Origin: an uncultured bacterium | GTDB taxonomy: Bacteria > Actinomycetota > Coriobacteriia > Coriobacteriales > Atopobiaceae | Assembly (NCBI GenBank): GCA_905214175.1 | Contig: CAJMLD010000005.1 | Location: 1-23,834, forward strand | DNA: 23,834 nt | Direction: 5' to 3' | Shown here: one piece after another, positions 7,236-13,817 of the stretch | Layout: each line of letters opens with the position of its first letter | How positions within the stretch are numbered: position 1 is the stretch's first letter | The notes under the pieces: generated by a model | Seen by the model: only the letters and a program-made list of their open reading frames with translations | The model's database searches: none | Told to the model about the DNA's origin: nothing | Translations under genes and position numbers: made by a program

Positions 7236-7364
7236 GCCGTTCCTTCCGTGAGGTTTCTCCGTCCTTGGCGGTGTCGCGACCGCGCGTCGAATGTACACCG
7301 AGAGAGCCGCCGTCAGCCAATCTCCACCGCAGCTGTGGAAATACAGCCATTGGGCGTGTCTCTC

Positions 7365-7386
7365 AGTGTTAGTATTGGCTAACACT
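7365..7386. promoter_or_regulatory. Inverted repeat over the DUF454 promoter, candidate operator
   Basis: AGTGTTAG (7365-7372) and CTAACACT (7379-7386) are perfect 8-bp arms around 6 bp. They overlap a plausible extended -10 TGTTAGTAT (7367-7375) for the plus-strand gene at 7412. The site is between divergent genes and might control either. Confidence 0.45.
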
Positions 7387-7411
7387 TTCGACGCGACCAC
7401 AGGGGTAGGCG

Positions 7412-7819
7412 ATGACAACACGCAGGAGGCTCGCAAGGGGACTTTGGATCATGCTGGGCTGCACATGCCTTGCGCTTGGGACCATTGGCATAGCGCTGCC
7501 CATACTGCCTACGGTTCCCTTCTACATGGCGACGGTCTTCTGCTTTGCCAAGGGCTCCGAGCGGCTGCACGACTGGTTTGTGGGAACAGGTCTCTACCAG
7601 AAGCACCTCGCGGGTTTTGTGAGCAGCCGCTCCATGACAATGAGAGACAAGCTCAGGGTTGTGGGAAGTGTGACGCTTGTCATGGGTATTGGGTTCGCGC
7701 TGATGGGCAAAGTGCCTGTTGGCCGTGCCATTCTCGCAGTTGTCTGGGTATGCCACCTGCTCTACTTCTTCCTGCGAGTCCAGACGGTACCGGAGGGCCA
7801 TGCGCCCGAGGGCGAGTAG
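7412..7819 (+). CDS. DUF454 (YbaN-type) small membrane protein
   Basis: The 135-aa protein has the DUF454 signature: an N-terminal membrane segment with GTIGIALPILPTVPFYMATVFCFAKGSERLHDWF (about 23-56), a basic middle portion, and two further hydrophobic segments (about 83-99 and 104-121). The family is widespread in bacteria and its function is not established. The start at 7412 follows AGGGGTAGG by about 2 nt, a close spacing, but the next in-frame Met (residue 14) would cut the first helix. It is followed after 54 nt by the MGMT-family gene on the same strand, with which it may be co-transcribed. Confidence 0.85.
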   Translation: MTTRRRLARGLWIMLGCTCLALGTIGIALPILPTVPFYMATVFCFAKGSERLHDWFVGTGLYQKHLAGFVSSRSMTMRDKLRVVGSVTLVMGIGFALMGKVPVGRAILAVVWVCHLLYFFLRVQTVPEGHAPEGE

Positions 7820-7873
7820 GCAATGCTCCGCCTTGCGCGTATGCTTCTGGGGGTTCTTGGAAAGGGGTAGGCC

Positions 7874-8191
7874 ATGGCCAACGAGGACTTCTTCAAGCGC
7901 GCATACGATATCGTTCGGCAGGTGCCAAGGGGACGCGTTGCCACATACGGCCAGGTGGCGCGCATGATGGGCGAGCCGAGAAAAGCCCGCTACGTGGGAT
8001 TTGCCATGCACGCAAGCCCCGGCATGAAGGGTGGAGTCCCCTGCCATCGGATCGTTTTTGCCGACGGCAGCCTGGCACCCGGCTTTGCGTTTGGCGGACC
8101 CGACGAGCAGCGAAGGATGCTTGAGGCCGAGGGGGTTGGATTTCTCCCCGACGGCAGGGTTGACCTGCGTCGCTATCTCTGGGAGGCGTGA
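7874..8191 (+). CDS. Small MGMT-family protein (alkyltransferase or alkyltransferase-like)
   Basis: This 105-aa protein consists only of the DNA-binding and active-site domain of O6-alkylguanine-DNA alkyltransferases. It has the helix-turn-helix region PRGRVATYGQVARMMGEPRKARYVG (about 18-42) and VPCHRIVFADGSL (about 55-67) with the alkyl-acceptor cysteine. Proteins of this size are often alkyltransferase-like (ATL), in which the Cys is replaced by Trp (PWHR) and which only flag lesions; here the Cys is present, so genuine transfer is possible. The N-terminal ribonuclease-H-like domain of Ada/Ogt is absent. The start at 7874 has AAAGGGGTAGG upstream. It acts on alkylated guanine in DNA, on family grounds. 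Confidence 0.87.
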   Translation: MANEDFFKRAYDIVRQVPRGRVATYGQVARMMGEPRKARYVGFAMHASPGMKGGVPCHRIVFADGSLAPGFAFGGPDEQRRMLEAEGVGFLPDGRVDLRRYLWEA

Positions 8192-8290
8192 TTGCGCGGG
8201 TGCTTTGGGGACGTCCCGCATGCCCGACGAGAACCGTCTGTCCAAAAAGCCACGCTTCTGGACCGCGAAAACCGCATGAGAAGCGATTGA

Positions 8291-8326
8291 AAACGAAAAA
8301 GGCCAGGAGCACATGCCCCCTGGCCT
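8291..8326 (-). terminator. Terminator of tRNA-Pro (and of the veg-ispE transcript)
   Basis: On the minus strand AGGCCAGG (8319-8326 complement) pairs with CCTGGCCT (8300-8307 complement) around 11 nt and is followed by TTTTTCGTTTT. It begins 11 nt past the tRNA 3' end. Confidence 0.85.
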
Positions 8327-8336
8327 GCAATTTAGA

Positions 8337-8413
<77 letters not shown>

Positions 8414-8425
8414 TTAGCAGACGAC

Positions 8426-8454
8426 ACTTTAGCAGACTTGGCCGTCCAAACCAA
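8426..8454 (-). promoter_or_regulatory. Promoter of tRNA-Pro inside the end of ispE
   Basis: On the minus strand -35 TTGGTT (8449-8454) and -10 TAAAGT (8426-8431) are exactly 17 bp apart, and the -10 is preceded by TGC, giving an extended -10. The first three bases of the -10 are the ispE stop codon. Initiation would fall near 8419, just before the tRNA 5' end at 8413. Confidence 0.55.
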
Positions 8455-9319
8455 CCGTAAAAACAGCCTTTGCCCACCATCCGTGCTCATTTTCCGCAGC
8501 GCGTGCAATACGCTCGGCCACAGAAGCGGTTTCGCAGATGGCAAACGAGCAGGAACCGGAGCCCGTTATCTGCGATGCCATCACGCCCGGCTGCCGCGAA
8601 AGCCAAGCGGCTGGCTCTCCCATGGCGGGCTGCAGGCGAAGCGCCGCCGGAGCAAGGTTGTTGTAAAGGTGCGCCGCGACGCCTTGGACATCGCGCAGCG
8701 CAAGAGCGTCGCAAAGCTCGTCGAAGCTGCTGGGCAAGGCCGGATCGCGGTCAAACTCCTCGTACACCTCACGCGTTGAACTGGCGCACCCAGCGGGCAT
8801 CACCAGCACAAGGGGCACCCCAACAAGCGCAGGAAACGTCTTCTCCAGCGTGTCGCCTGCGCCCCTCAAGAGCGAGGGCACCGGATTGAGGAAAAACGCC
8901 ACGTCTGCGCCCACATGCCGCGCAACGCCAACAACACGCTGGTCAAGCAGATCGACTCCCCAGCGCTCCGCAAGCGCGCGCAGGACGGAGCCGGCGTCTG
9001 CCGAGGAGCTGCCAAGGCCTCCTCCACTGGGAATTCGCCGCTCAATGCAAACAGAAACGCGCTCGTCGACACACAGCTCCTGCGAAAGAAGCTCAATCGC
9101 CCGCTGAGTGGCGTTGCGCCGTGCAGGGCCGTCCAGCGCTGGTTCGAACAAAACGCTGGTCTCATCCGTAGACTCGATAGTGATGGTGTTGCCGAGGCCC
9201 ACGGGCACCATGACCGAATCGACGCGATGATAGCCGCGCGCGTCCTTCTCGGCATAAATGCCCAGGTGCAAGTTAACCTTGCAGGGCGCGTGGACAATCT
9301 GTCGGTACGAGCGCGGCAT
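8429..9319 (-). CDS. ispE: 4-diphosphocytidyl-2-C-methyl-D-erythritol kinase
   Basis: IspE phosphorylates the 2-hydroxyl of CDP-methylerythritol with ATP, the fourth step of the MEP route to isoprenoid precursors. The 296-aa protein is a normal-length GHMP kinase: the N-terminal APCKVNLHL motif (11-19), the ATP loop PSGGGLGSSSADA (97-109), GADVAFFLN, and the C-terminal SQITGSGSCSFAI glycine motif. The start at 9319 has GGAGGTAG 3-4 nt upstream. It follows veg with a 16-nt gap that holds only the ribosome-binding site, so the two are an operon. The tRNA-Pro gene follows 15 nt after the stop. Confidence 0.95.
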   Translation of the reverse strand: MPRSYRQIVHAPCKVNLHLGIYAEKDARGYHRVDSVMVPVGLGNTITIESTDETSVLFEPALDGPARRNATQRAIELLSQELCVDERVSVCIERRIPSGGGLGSSSADAGSVLRALAERWGVDLLDQRVVGVARHVGADVAFFLNPVPSLLRGAGDTLEKTFPALVGVPLVLVMPAGCASSTREVYEEFDRDPALPSSFDELCDALALRDVQGVAAHLYNNLAPAALRLQPAMGEPAAWLSRQPGVMASQITGSGSCSFAICETASVAERIARAAENEHGWWAKAVFTVGLDGQVC

Positions 9320-9335
9320 GCTACCTCCGGCGAAG

Positions 9336-9635
9336 CTACTCTTCGGGCAGGTCGGCCGTGTAGTCGAGCAGACGCTCGCCGGTGTTCATGTCGTAGAGCT
9401 CGACGGTGCCGGTAAGCACGTCGACGTACTGGTAGGACTGGCGCGCCTTCCGGCCGCGGCGCTCCTCGACCTCAATCACGAACAGGGACGGGTGCACGTG
9501 AACCAAGGTACCCGCGCGCTCGACGATGCGCGAACGGCCCATGTTGGCGCGGACCTTCACGCGCTGGCCCTCGAGGGCCTTGAGCTCGTCGCGAATCTGG
9601 TCGATGCGGTTAACAGGCGGAATGTCGTTCTCCAT
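9336..9635 (-). CDS. veg: Veg family protein
   Basis: This 99-aa protein matches the Veg (DUF1021) family: IDQIRDELKALEGQRVKVRANMGRSRIVERAGTLVHVHPSLFVIEVEERRGRKARQSYQYVDVLTGTVEL (about 10-81). The family forms a small SH3-like barrel; in Bacillus subtilis Veg affects biofilm and sporulation gene expression, but its biochemical role is not settled. The start MENDIPP at 9635 has GGGAG about 6 nt upstream. It is about ten residues longer than the Bacillus protein at the C-terminus. Veg next to ispE is also the arrangement seen in several Firmicutes, which supports both calls. Confidence 0.9.
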   Translation of the reverse strand: MENDIPPVNRIDQIRDELKALEGQRVKVRANMGRSRIVERAGTLVHVHPSLFVIEVEERRGRKARQSYQYVDVLTGTVELYDMNTGERLLDYTADLPEE

Positions 9636-9686
9636 GAGACTCCCAACAGGCCATAGTTGGCCCAAGTATCGAATACACAAAGACTG

Positions 9687-9695
9687 ATGATACCA
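9687..9695 (-). promoter_or_regulatory. Extended -10 of the veg-ispE promoter
   Basis: The minus strand reads TGGTATCAT, a TGn-extended -10 with hexamer TATCAT (9687-9692). The transcript would start near 9680 and carry a leader of about 45 nt. No clear -35 is seen. Confidence 0.42.
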
Positions 9696-9794
9696 ATACG
9701 TAACGTTGTTCCTGCAGTTGGGCTAGAAAAGAGCACGACAAGACCACGGGTTGACCTGCGGATTGCTGGAACTCCCTTCGCTTATTGCGGCAGG

Positions 9795-9803
9795 TGCTAC
9801 ACT
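9795..9803 (+). promoter_or_regulatory. Extended -10 of the M24 peptidase promoter
   Basis: TGCTACACT, a TGn-extended -10, lies 28 nt before the start codon; AGGAGG at 9821-9826 serves as ribosome-binding site. No clear -35 is seen. Confidence 0.42.
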
Positions 9804-9831
9804 TCCGGCGTCAGCGACTAAGGAGGACGCA

Positions 9832-10908
9832 ATGGACGAGACGAGAAGGACGCAGGTCATCGAGAACCTGCGCGGTATGGGACTTACGCAAGCACTGATT
9901 TCGGACCCCATGTCGATTTACTACCTCACGGGCTACTACACCGAGCCCTACGAGCGCTTCCTGGGACTCTACCTCAGCGCAAGCGGAGCCTCGACGCTCT
10001 TTGCCAACCGCCTCTTCCCGGACGCCTCTACGGCGTGCGAGGACATCCGCACCTTCGATGACACCGAGGACCCCGTGCCGCTGGTCGCGGCTGTCACGGA
10101 CCACAACGCGCCGCTCGGCGTGGACAAGAAGCTTTCCGCGCGCTGGCTTGTGCCGCTTCAGGAGGCAGGCGCCGCCTCCGCGTTCAAGCTGGGCTCCGCC
10201 GCCGTTGACAACGCCCGCTCCGTAAAGTCTCCGGAGGAGCAGGGCCTTATGCGCACGGCGTCGCGCACGAACGATAAGGCCATGGAGTGGCTTCGCGCCC
10301 AGGTTCACGAGGGCGTGACCGAGCAGGAGATTGCCGGCGGCCTTCTCGACGTCTACCGGTCGCTTGGTGCGCAGGACCACTCCTTTGCACCTATCGTGAG
10401 CTTTGGGGCAAACGCGGCGGACCCGCATCACTCCCCCGACGGCACCGTTCTTGCCAAGGGTGACGTGGTTCTCTTCGACGTGGGCTGCCGCCAGGACATG
10501 TACTGCTCGGACATGACGCGCTCGTTCTTCTACGGCGCGCCCACCGAGCATCAGCGGGCCGTCTACGAGTGCGTTCGTCGGGCAAACGAGACGGCCGAGG
10601 CCATCGTACGGCCTGGCGTCACGTTTGCCGAGATAGACCGCGCCGCACGCTCCGTGATAGAGGACGCCGGCTGGGGGCAGTACTTCACGCACCGGCTGGG
10701 GCACCAGATTGGCCTCGAGGACCACGAGCCGGGCGATGTCTCGTCCGTCCACGACGAGCCCGTGCGCCCCGGTCAGTGCTTCTCCATCGAGCCGGGCATT
10801 TACCTGCCGGGTGACGTGGGCGTGCGCATCGAGGACCTGGTCATCGTGACCGAGGATGGCTGCGAGGTGCTCAACTCGTATCCCAAGGAACTCACGGTGC
10901 TGGAGTAG
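9832..10908 (+). CDS. M24B family Xaa-Pro peptidase
   Basis: This cytoplasmic metallopeptidase removes residues from peptides with proline in the second position. The 358-aa protein has an N-terminal creatinase-type domain (about 1-125) and a pita-bread catalytic domain with all five metal ligands in place: D216 (LFDVG), D227 (CSDMTR), H291 (HRLGHQIGLEDHE), E320 (FSIEPGIY) and E334 (RIEDLVIV). The start at 9832 is set by AGGAGG 5 nt upstream; an earlier in-frame codon lacks a site and would include the promoter. Length fits the Xaa-Pro dipeptidase/aminopeptidase group (PepQ/YqhT-like); the two cannot be separated by sequence alone. It is monocistronic and convergent with nagB. Confidence 0.9.
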   Translation: MDETRRTQVIENLRGMGLTQALISDPMSIYYLTGYYTEPYERFLGLYLSASGASTLFANRLFPDASTACEDIRTFDDTEDPVPLVAAVTDHNAPLGVDKKLSARWLVPLQEAGAASAFKLGSAAVDNARSVKSPEEQGLMRTASRTNDKAMEWLRAQVHEGVTEQEIAGGLLDVYRSLGAQDHSFAPIVSFGANAADPHHSPDGTVLAKGDVVLFDVGCRQDMYCSDMTRSFFYGAPTEHQRAVYECVRRANETAEAIVRPGVTFAEIDRAARSVIEDAGWGQYFTHRLGHQIGLEDHEPGDVSSVHDEPVRPGQCFSIEPGIYLPGDVGVRIEDLVIVTEDGCEVLNSYPKELTVLE

Positions 10909-10950
10909 ACCGGCTGCCGAGAAACGCCGGGGGGCCGGGCGCCGACAAAA

Positions 10951-10968
10951 CTGCGGCTTAGTTGCAGT
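10951..10968. repeat. REPIN-like palindrome, second family, copy 1
   Basis: CTGCGGCTTAGTTGCAGT can form a small stem (CTGC/GCAG, extended by flanking A/T). It matches 16 of 18 bases of the reverse complement of 11026-11043. The pair lies in the 220-bp gap between the convergent peptidase and nagB genes. Confidence 0.6.
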
Positions 10969-11012
10969 CCCCAGATGGAGCGCAAGCCGTTTACCAGCGG
11001 TTTTCTCAGCAG

Positions 11013-11058
11013 CGCCCCTCCCAAAACTGCAATTAAGTCGCAGATTTTGGGAGGGGCG
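11013..11058. repeat. REPIN-like palindrome, second family, copy 2, within a long hairpin
   Basis: CGCCCCTCCCAAAA (11013-11026) and TTTTGGGAGGGGCG (11045-11058) are perfect 14-bp arms; inside them ACTGC and GCAG extend the stem with one bulge. The inner 18 bp (11026-11043) are the inverted partner of copy 1. No T-run follows on either strand, so this is not a standard intrinsic terminator, though it could slow polymerase between convergent genes. Confidence 0.65.
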
Positions 11059-11128
11059 GTTCCGCGAGAGGGGGTGGTTTCGCAGGAGGGCGAATCCTCC
11101 GTCGGCCAGGCGGGCGGTTGATCCGCGT

Positions 11129-11863
11129 CTACGCCTCGGGGCAGAGCGCCAGGGCCGCCTCATCCGCAATCACGGTACAGCTGGTGTGCAGCTGCAGGAT
11201 GGACGCCGGGCACTGCGGGGTAACGGGGCCAAAGCACATGTCGTAGACAGCCTGGGCCTTCTCGGGACCGGAAGCCAAGATGAGGATGCTGCGTGCGTAC
11301 ATGATGGTCTGCACACCCATTGTGTACGCCTGGCGCGGCACGTCGTCCGCATTGTCGAAGAGGCGGCTGTTCGCCTGGATGGTGCTCTCGGTGAGGTTCA
11401 CGCAGTGCGTACCCTTTGAGAAGTGATCGTCCGGCTCGTTAAAGCCAATGTGGCCATTGCGACCAATGCCAAGGAGCTGCAGGTCGGGATAGCCGGCGTC
11501 GCGAACCATCCGGTCGTACTCGGAGCAAGCCTCATCCGCGTTGGGGTTGGCTCCGTCGGGCACAAACGTGTTGGCAAGGTCGATGTTGATCTTGTCGAAA
11601 AAGTTCTGGCGCATGAAGTAGTGGTAGCTCTGCGGATCCTCATGCGTAAGGCCGCGGTACTCGTCCAGGTTGTAGGTAGTGGCCTGCGAGAAGTCACAAT
11701 CTCCCTTGTGGTTCCACTCGGCGAGCTGCTCGTAGGTGCCAATGGGCGTGGTGCCAGTAGCAAGGCCAAGCACGCAGTTGGGCTTGAGAATCACCTGGGC
11801 AGAGATAACGTTCGCCGCCTTGCGGCTCATGTCCCGGTAGTCCTTGGTGCGAATGATTCTCAT
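11129..11863 (-). CDS. nagB: Glucosamine-6-phosphate deaminase
   Basis: NagB converts glucosamine-6-phosphate to fructose-6-phosphate and ammonia, feeding amino sugars into glycolysis. The 244-aa protein has the phosphate loop LGLATGTTPIGTY (32-44), catalytic YNLDEYRGL (D67 region), and GIGRNGHIGFNEP with H138 and the acidic residue after it; the N136 in this loop is as in the shorter Bacillus-type enzymes rather than the Asp of E. coli NagB. The start at 11863 has AAGGAGGAA about 6 nt upstream, and the upstream open frame is rejected. No nagA or PTS gene is adjacent. A 248-bp leader/promoter region separates it from rdgB. Confidence 0.95.
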   Translation of the reverse strand: MRIIRTKDYRDMSRKAANVISAQVILKPNCVLGLATGTTPIGTYEQLAEWNHKGDCDFSQATTYNLDEYRGLTHEDPQSYHYFMRQNFFDKINIDLANTFVPDGANPNADEACSEYDRMVRDAGYPDLQLLGIGRNGHIGFNEPDDHFSKGTHCVNLTESTIQANSRLFDNADDVPRQAYTMGVQTIMYARSILILASGPEKAQAVYDMCFGPVTPQCPASILQLHTSCTVIADEAALALCPEA

Positions 11864-11884
11864 GAGGATTCCTCCTTCTGCTAG

Positions 11885-11926
11885 CGGGCGACCCTCGTGG
11901 CACCCGCCCGTGGCATGCAAGCCACG
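11885..11926 (-). promoter_or_regulatory. Partly overlapping inverted repeats in the nagB leader
   Basis: CGGGCG (11885-11890) pairs with CGCCCG (11905-11910), and CGTGGC (11909-11914) pairs with GCCACG (11921-11926). The arms share 11909-11910, so the two stems could be alternatives in the nagB 5' leader. Both are short, and the region is GC-rich, so the signal may be fortuitous. Confidence 0.25.
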
Positions 11927-12111
11927 TTTGACGTGTGCGGCCACCAGGGCGAGGTCGCGATTGCTATGAGAAGGATCCACCACGTCGAGGCCCCTGCCCG
12001 TCCATGGTGACCCGGCGCACGCGCTCCGGACAGCTTCATTTTACCTGTGCGAGACAAGACGGCACCCTCAAACCCAAAGACTCCGCGAATGCACCGTCAA
12101 CATCCACCCAC

Positions 12112-12735
12112 TTACAGCTTGGCAGCCAGGTCCTCCAGCGCGTGGAACCGGTGCGAGATGGCGTTCTTCTCGACAGGTGAAAGCTCGGCCATCGTCTTTC
12201 CCGGGGTATCCGCTGGCAGGAACAGCGGGTCGTACCCAAAGCCGTTGCCCCCGCGGCGCTCGTGGCCAATCGTTCCCTCGCAGTCACCATCTCCCCGCAG
12301 AACCTCGTCGCCACGGACGAGAACGACGGTGGAGTGGAAGCGGGCACCGCGCTTCTCGTCGGGGACGTCTGCCATGAGGCGCTCGAGCTTATCGTTGTTG
12401 GCGTCGTCGTTACCATGCTCGCCTGCCCAGCGCGCCGAGAAAATCCCAGGCGCGCCGTCAAGCGCGTCCACGCAGAGCCCCGAGTCGTCGGCAATCGCCA
12501 TGGGAAGGCCCGTCTCGGCAACGGCCGCGCGGGCCTTGATGAGAGCGTTCTCGAAGAAGTCCGCGCCGTTCTCGACGGGATCGGGGAAGTCTCCAAGCTC
12601 GCCCAGGGCAACAAAGCGCACATCAGGAAGGGCCTTTGAGAGAATCGCCTCAATCTCGGTTACCTTGTGCGGGTTGCCCGTGGCCACCACCACGGTACGC
12701 GAGGGGTCAAGGCCGTTGATGTCAGTCTTCGCCAT
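12112..12735 (-). CDS. rdgB: XTP/dITP pyrophosphatase (RdgB/HAM1 family)
   Basis: RdgB hydrolyses non-canonical purine triphosphates (XTP, ITP, dITP) to monophosphates, keeping them out of DNA and RNA. The 207-aa protein has the family motifs ATGNPHKVTEIEAIL near the N-terminus, ADDSGLCVDALDGAPGIFSARWAG in the middle, GGNGFGYDPLFLP, and the C-terminal NAISHRFHAL. The start MAKTDINGL at 12735 has AAAGGAC about 8 nt upstream. It follows rph with a 43-nt gap on the same strand; rph-rdgB pairs are common in bacteria, so an operon is very likely. Confidence 0.95.
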   Translation of the reverse strand: MAKTDINGLDPSRTVVVATGNPHKVTEIEAILSKALPDVRFVALGELGDFPDPVENGADFFENALIKARAAVAETGLPMAIADDSGLCVDALDGAPGIFSARWAGEHGNDDANNDKLERLMADVPDEKRGARFHSTVVLVRGDEVLRGDGDCEGTIGHERRGGNGFGYDPLFLPADTPGKTMAELSPVEKNAISHRFHALEDLAAKL

Positions 12736-12778
12736 TGTCGTTGTCCTTTCGACGTGCGCGGTCCCGTCGTTGCCGATG

Positions 12779-13522
12779 CTATGCCCCAAACCCCGTGACC
12801 TCGCGCTGAATCTGGAGGAGCTGGTCGATGCCCTTCTGGCCAAGGTCAAGCAGGCGCCCCAGCTGCTCGCGGTCGAACGTCGCGCGCTCGCCGGTACCCT
12901 GGACCTCCACAATGCGGCCATCCGAGGAGCCCACGAGGTTCATGTCTACGTCTGCATGCGAATCCTCGGGATAGTCGAGGTCGAGAAGCTCGGCGCCACG
13001 CACGACGCCCATCGAGATGGCGGCAACCTGCCCCGTGAGAGGAACGCGCTTGATGCGGCCCTTCTCGCGCGCGGCGACGAGCGCCTCGTAGAGCGCCACC
13101 CAGGCACCGGTGACGGATGCGGTACGGGTTCCACCATCTGCCTGGATAACGTCGCAGTCCACGGTTACCGTGAACTCACCAAGGTGGCGAAGGTCGCACA
13201 CGGCGCGCAGCGAGCGCCCCACCAGGCGTTCGATCTCCATCGAGCGGCCCTTGCGACCCTTGTACTCGCGCGGCGTCCGGCGGTTGGTAGACGCCGGGAG
13301 CATGGCATACTCTGCCGTGACCCAGCCATCCTTGCTCGCACCGCGCCACTTGGGCACGCCGTCCGCAATGGTCGCCGCGCAGAGCACGCGCGTGTCGCCA
13401 AACTCTGCCAAGCACGAGCCGTCGGCGTTCTTCATGATGCCGGGGGTCAGTTTGACCGGGCGCATCTCGTCAACAGACCTGCCAAAGCTGCGCTCGGGCT
13501 GGGCGGCGCTCTCCTGGGCCAT
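12779..13522 (-). CDS. rph: Ribonuclease PH
   Basis: RNase PH is a phosphate-dependent 3'-to-5' exonuclease that trims tRNA 3' ends and helps degrade rRNA. The 247-aa product has the usual length and motifs: MRPVKLTPGIMKNADGSCLAEFGDTRVLC (about 20-48), the arginine-rich RRTPREYKGRKGRSMEIERLVGRSLRAV segment, VDCDVIQADGGTRTASVTGAWVAL, and DLDYPEDSHADVDMNLV. The start at 13522 has GGGAG about 6 nt upstream. It lies 86 nt downstream of tRNA-Val on the same strand, with no clear terminator between, and upstream of rdgB. Confidence 0.96.
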   Translation of the reverse strand: MAQESAAQPERSFGRSVDEMRPVKLTPGIMKNADGSCLAEFGDTRVLCAATIADGVPKWRGASKDGWVTAEYAMLPASTNRRTPREYKGRKGRSMEIERLVGRSLRAVCDLRHLGEFTVTVDCDVIQADGGTRTASVTGAWVALYEALVAAREKGRIKRVPLTGQVAAISMGVVRGAELLDLDYPEDSHADVDMNLVGSSDGRIVEVQGTGERATFDREQLGRLLDLGQKGIDQLLQIQREVTGFGA

Positions 13523-13567
13523 GGTGTCTCCCGTCTGCCGACGCTCGATCGCCGGCGCTCATGCAAC

Positions 13568-13598
13568 GGGGCCAGCCGGCTCGCGCCGACCGGCCCCG
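13568..13598 (-). terminator. GC-rich hairpin between tRNA-Val and rph, weak terminator at most
   Basis: CGGGGCC and GGCCCCG form the outer arms, with an imperfect inner stem, but no T-run follows on the minus strand. It may be a processing or attenuation structure after the tRNA rather than a full stop, which leaves rph open to read-through. Confidence 0.3.
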
Positions 13599-13608
13599 AT
13601 CTTCTCCA

Positions 13609-13684
13609 TGGTGGGCGATGACGGATTCGAACCGCCGACCTTGTGCGTGTAAGGCACCTGCGCTAGCCACTGCGCCAATCGCCC
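13609..13684 (-). tRNA. tRNA-Val (anticodon TAC)
   Basis: The 76-nt gene folds on the minus strand: acceptor GGGCGAT/ATCGCCC, D-arm GCGC/GCGC, anticodon loop CTTACAC (TAC, reading GTA), T-arm GGCGGTTCGAATCCGTC and an encoded ACCA end. The anticodon stem has one terminal mismatch (G-A). Confidence 0.96.
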
Positions 13685-13694
13685 ATGCTAAGCG

Positions 13695-13703
13695 AGTGTA
13701 CCA
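13695..13703 (-). promoter_or_regulatory. Extended -10 of the tRNA-Val promoter
   Basis: The minus strand reads TGGTACACT (hexamer at 13695-13700), placing initiation near 13688, about 4 nt before the mature tRNA 5' end. Confidence 0.48.
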
Positions 13704-13801
13704 CGGACATCCAACATGGGCGCGTCTGGTTGGCATCTCCGTTGGCCCGCGGACTTGTCGCATGTGTGAACGTCGTGCTGGGAAGATAGCCCCATCCCGC
13801 C

Positions 13802-13810
13802 TGCTATACT
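13802..13810 (+). promoter_or_regulatory. Extended -10 of murE, predicting a leaderless mRNA
   Basis: TGCTATACT ends 7 nt before the murE ATG at 13818, so transcription should begin at or within a base of the start codon. No Shine-Dalgarno sequence is present, consistent with leaderless translation. Confidence 0.55.
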
Positions 13811-13817
13811 TGGCGCC

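Noticed and set aside
9811..11169. Minus-strand open frame over the M24 peptidase
   Set aside because: Antisense shadow that runs through the inverted repeats in the intergenic region; no motif and no ribosome-binding site.
13568..13598. Full intrinsic terminator between tRNA-Val and rph
   Set aside because: The hairpin has mismatches and no T-run on the transcribed strand, so it is listed only as a weak candidate.
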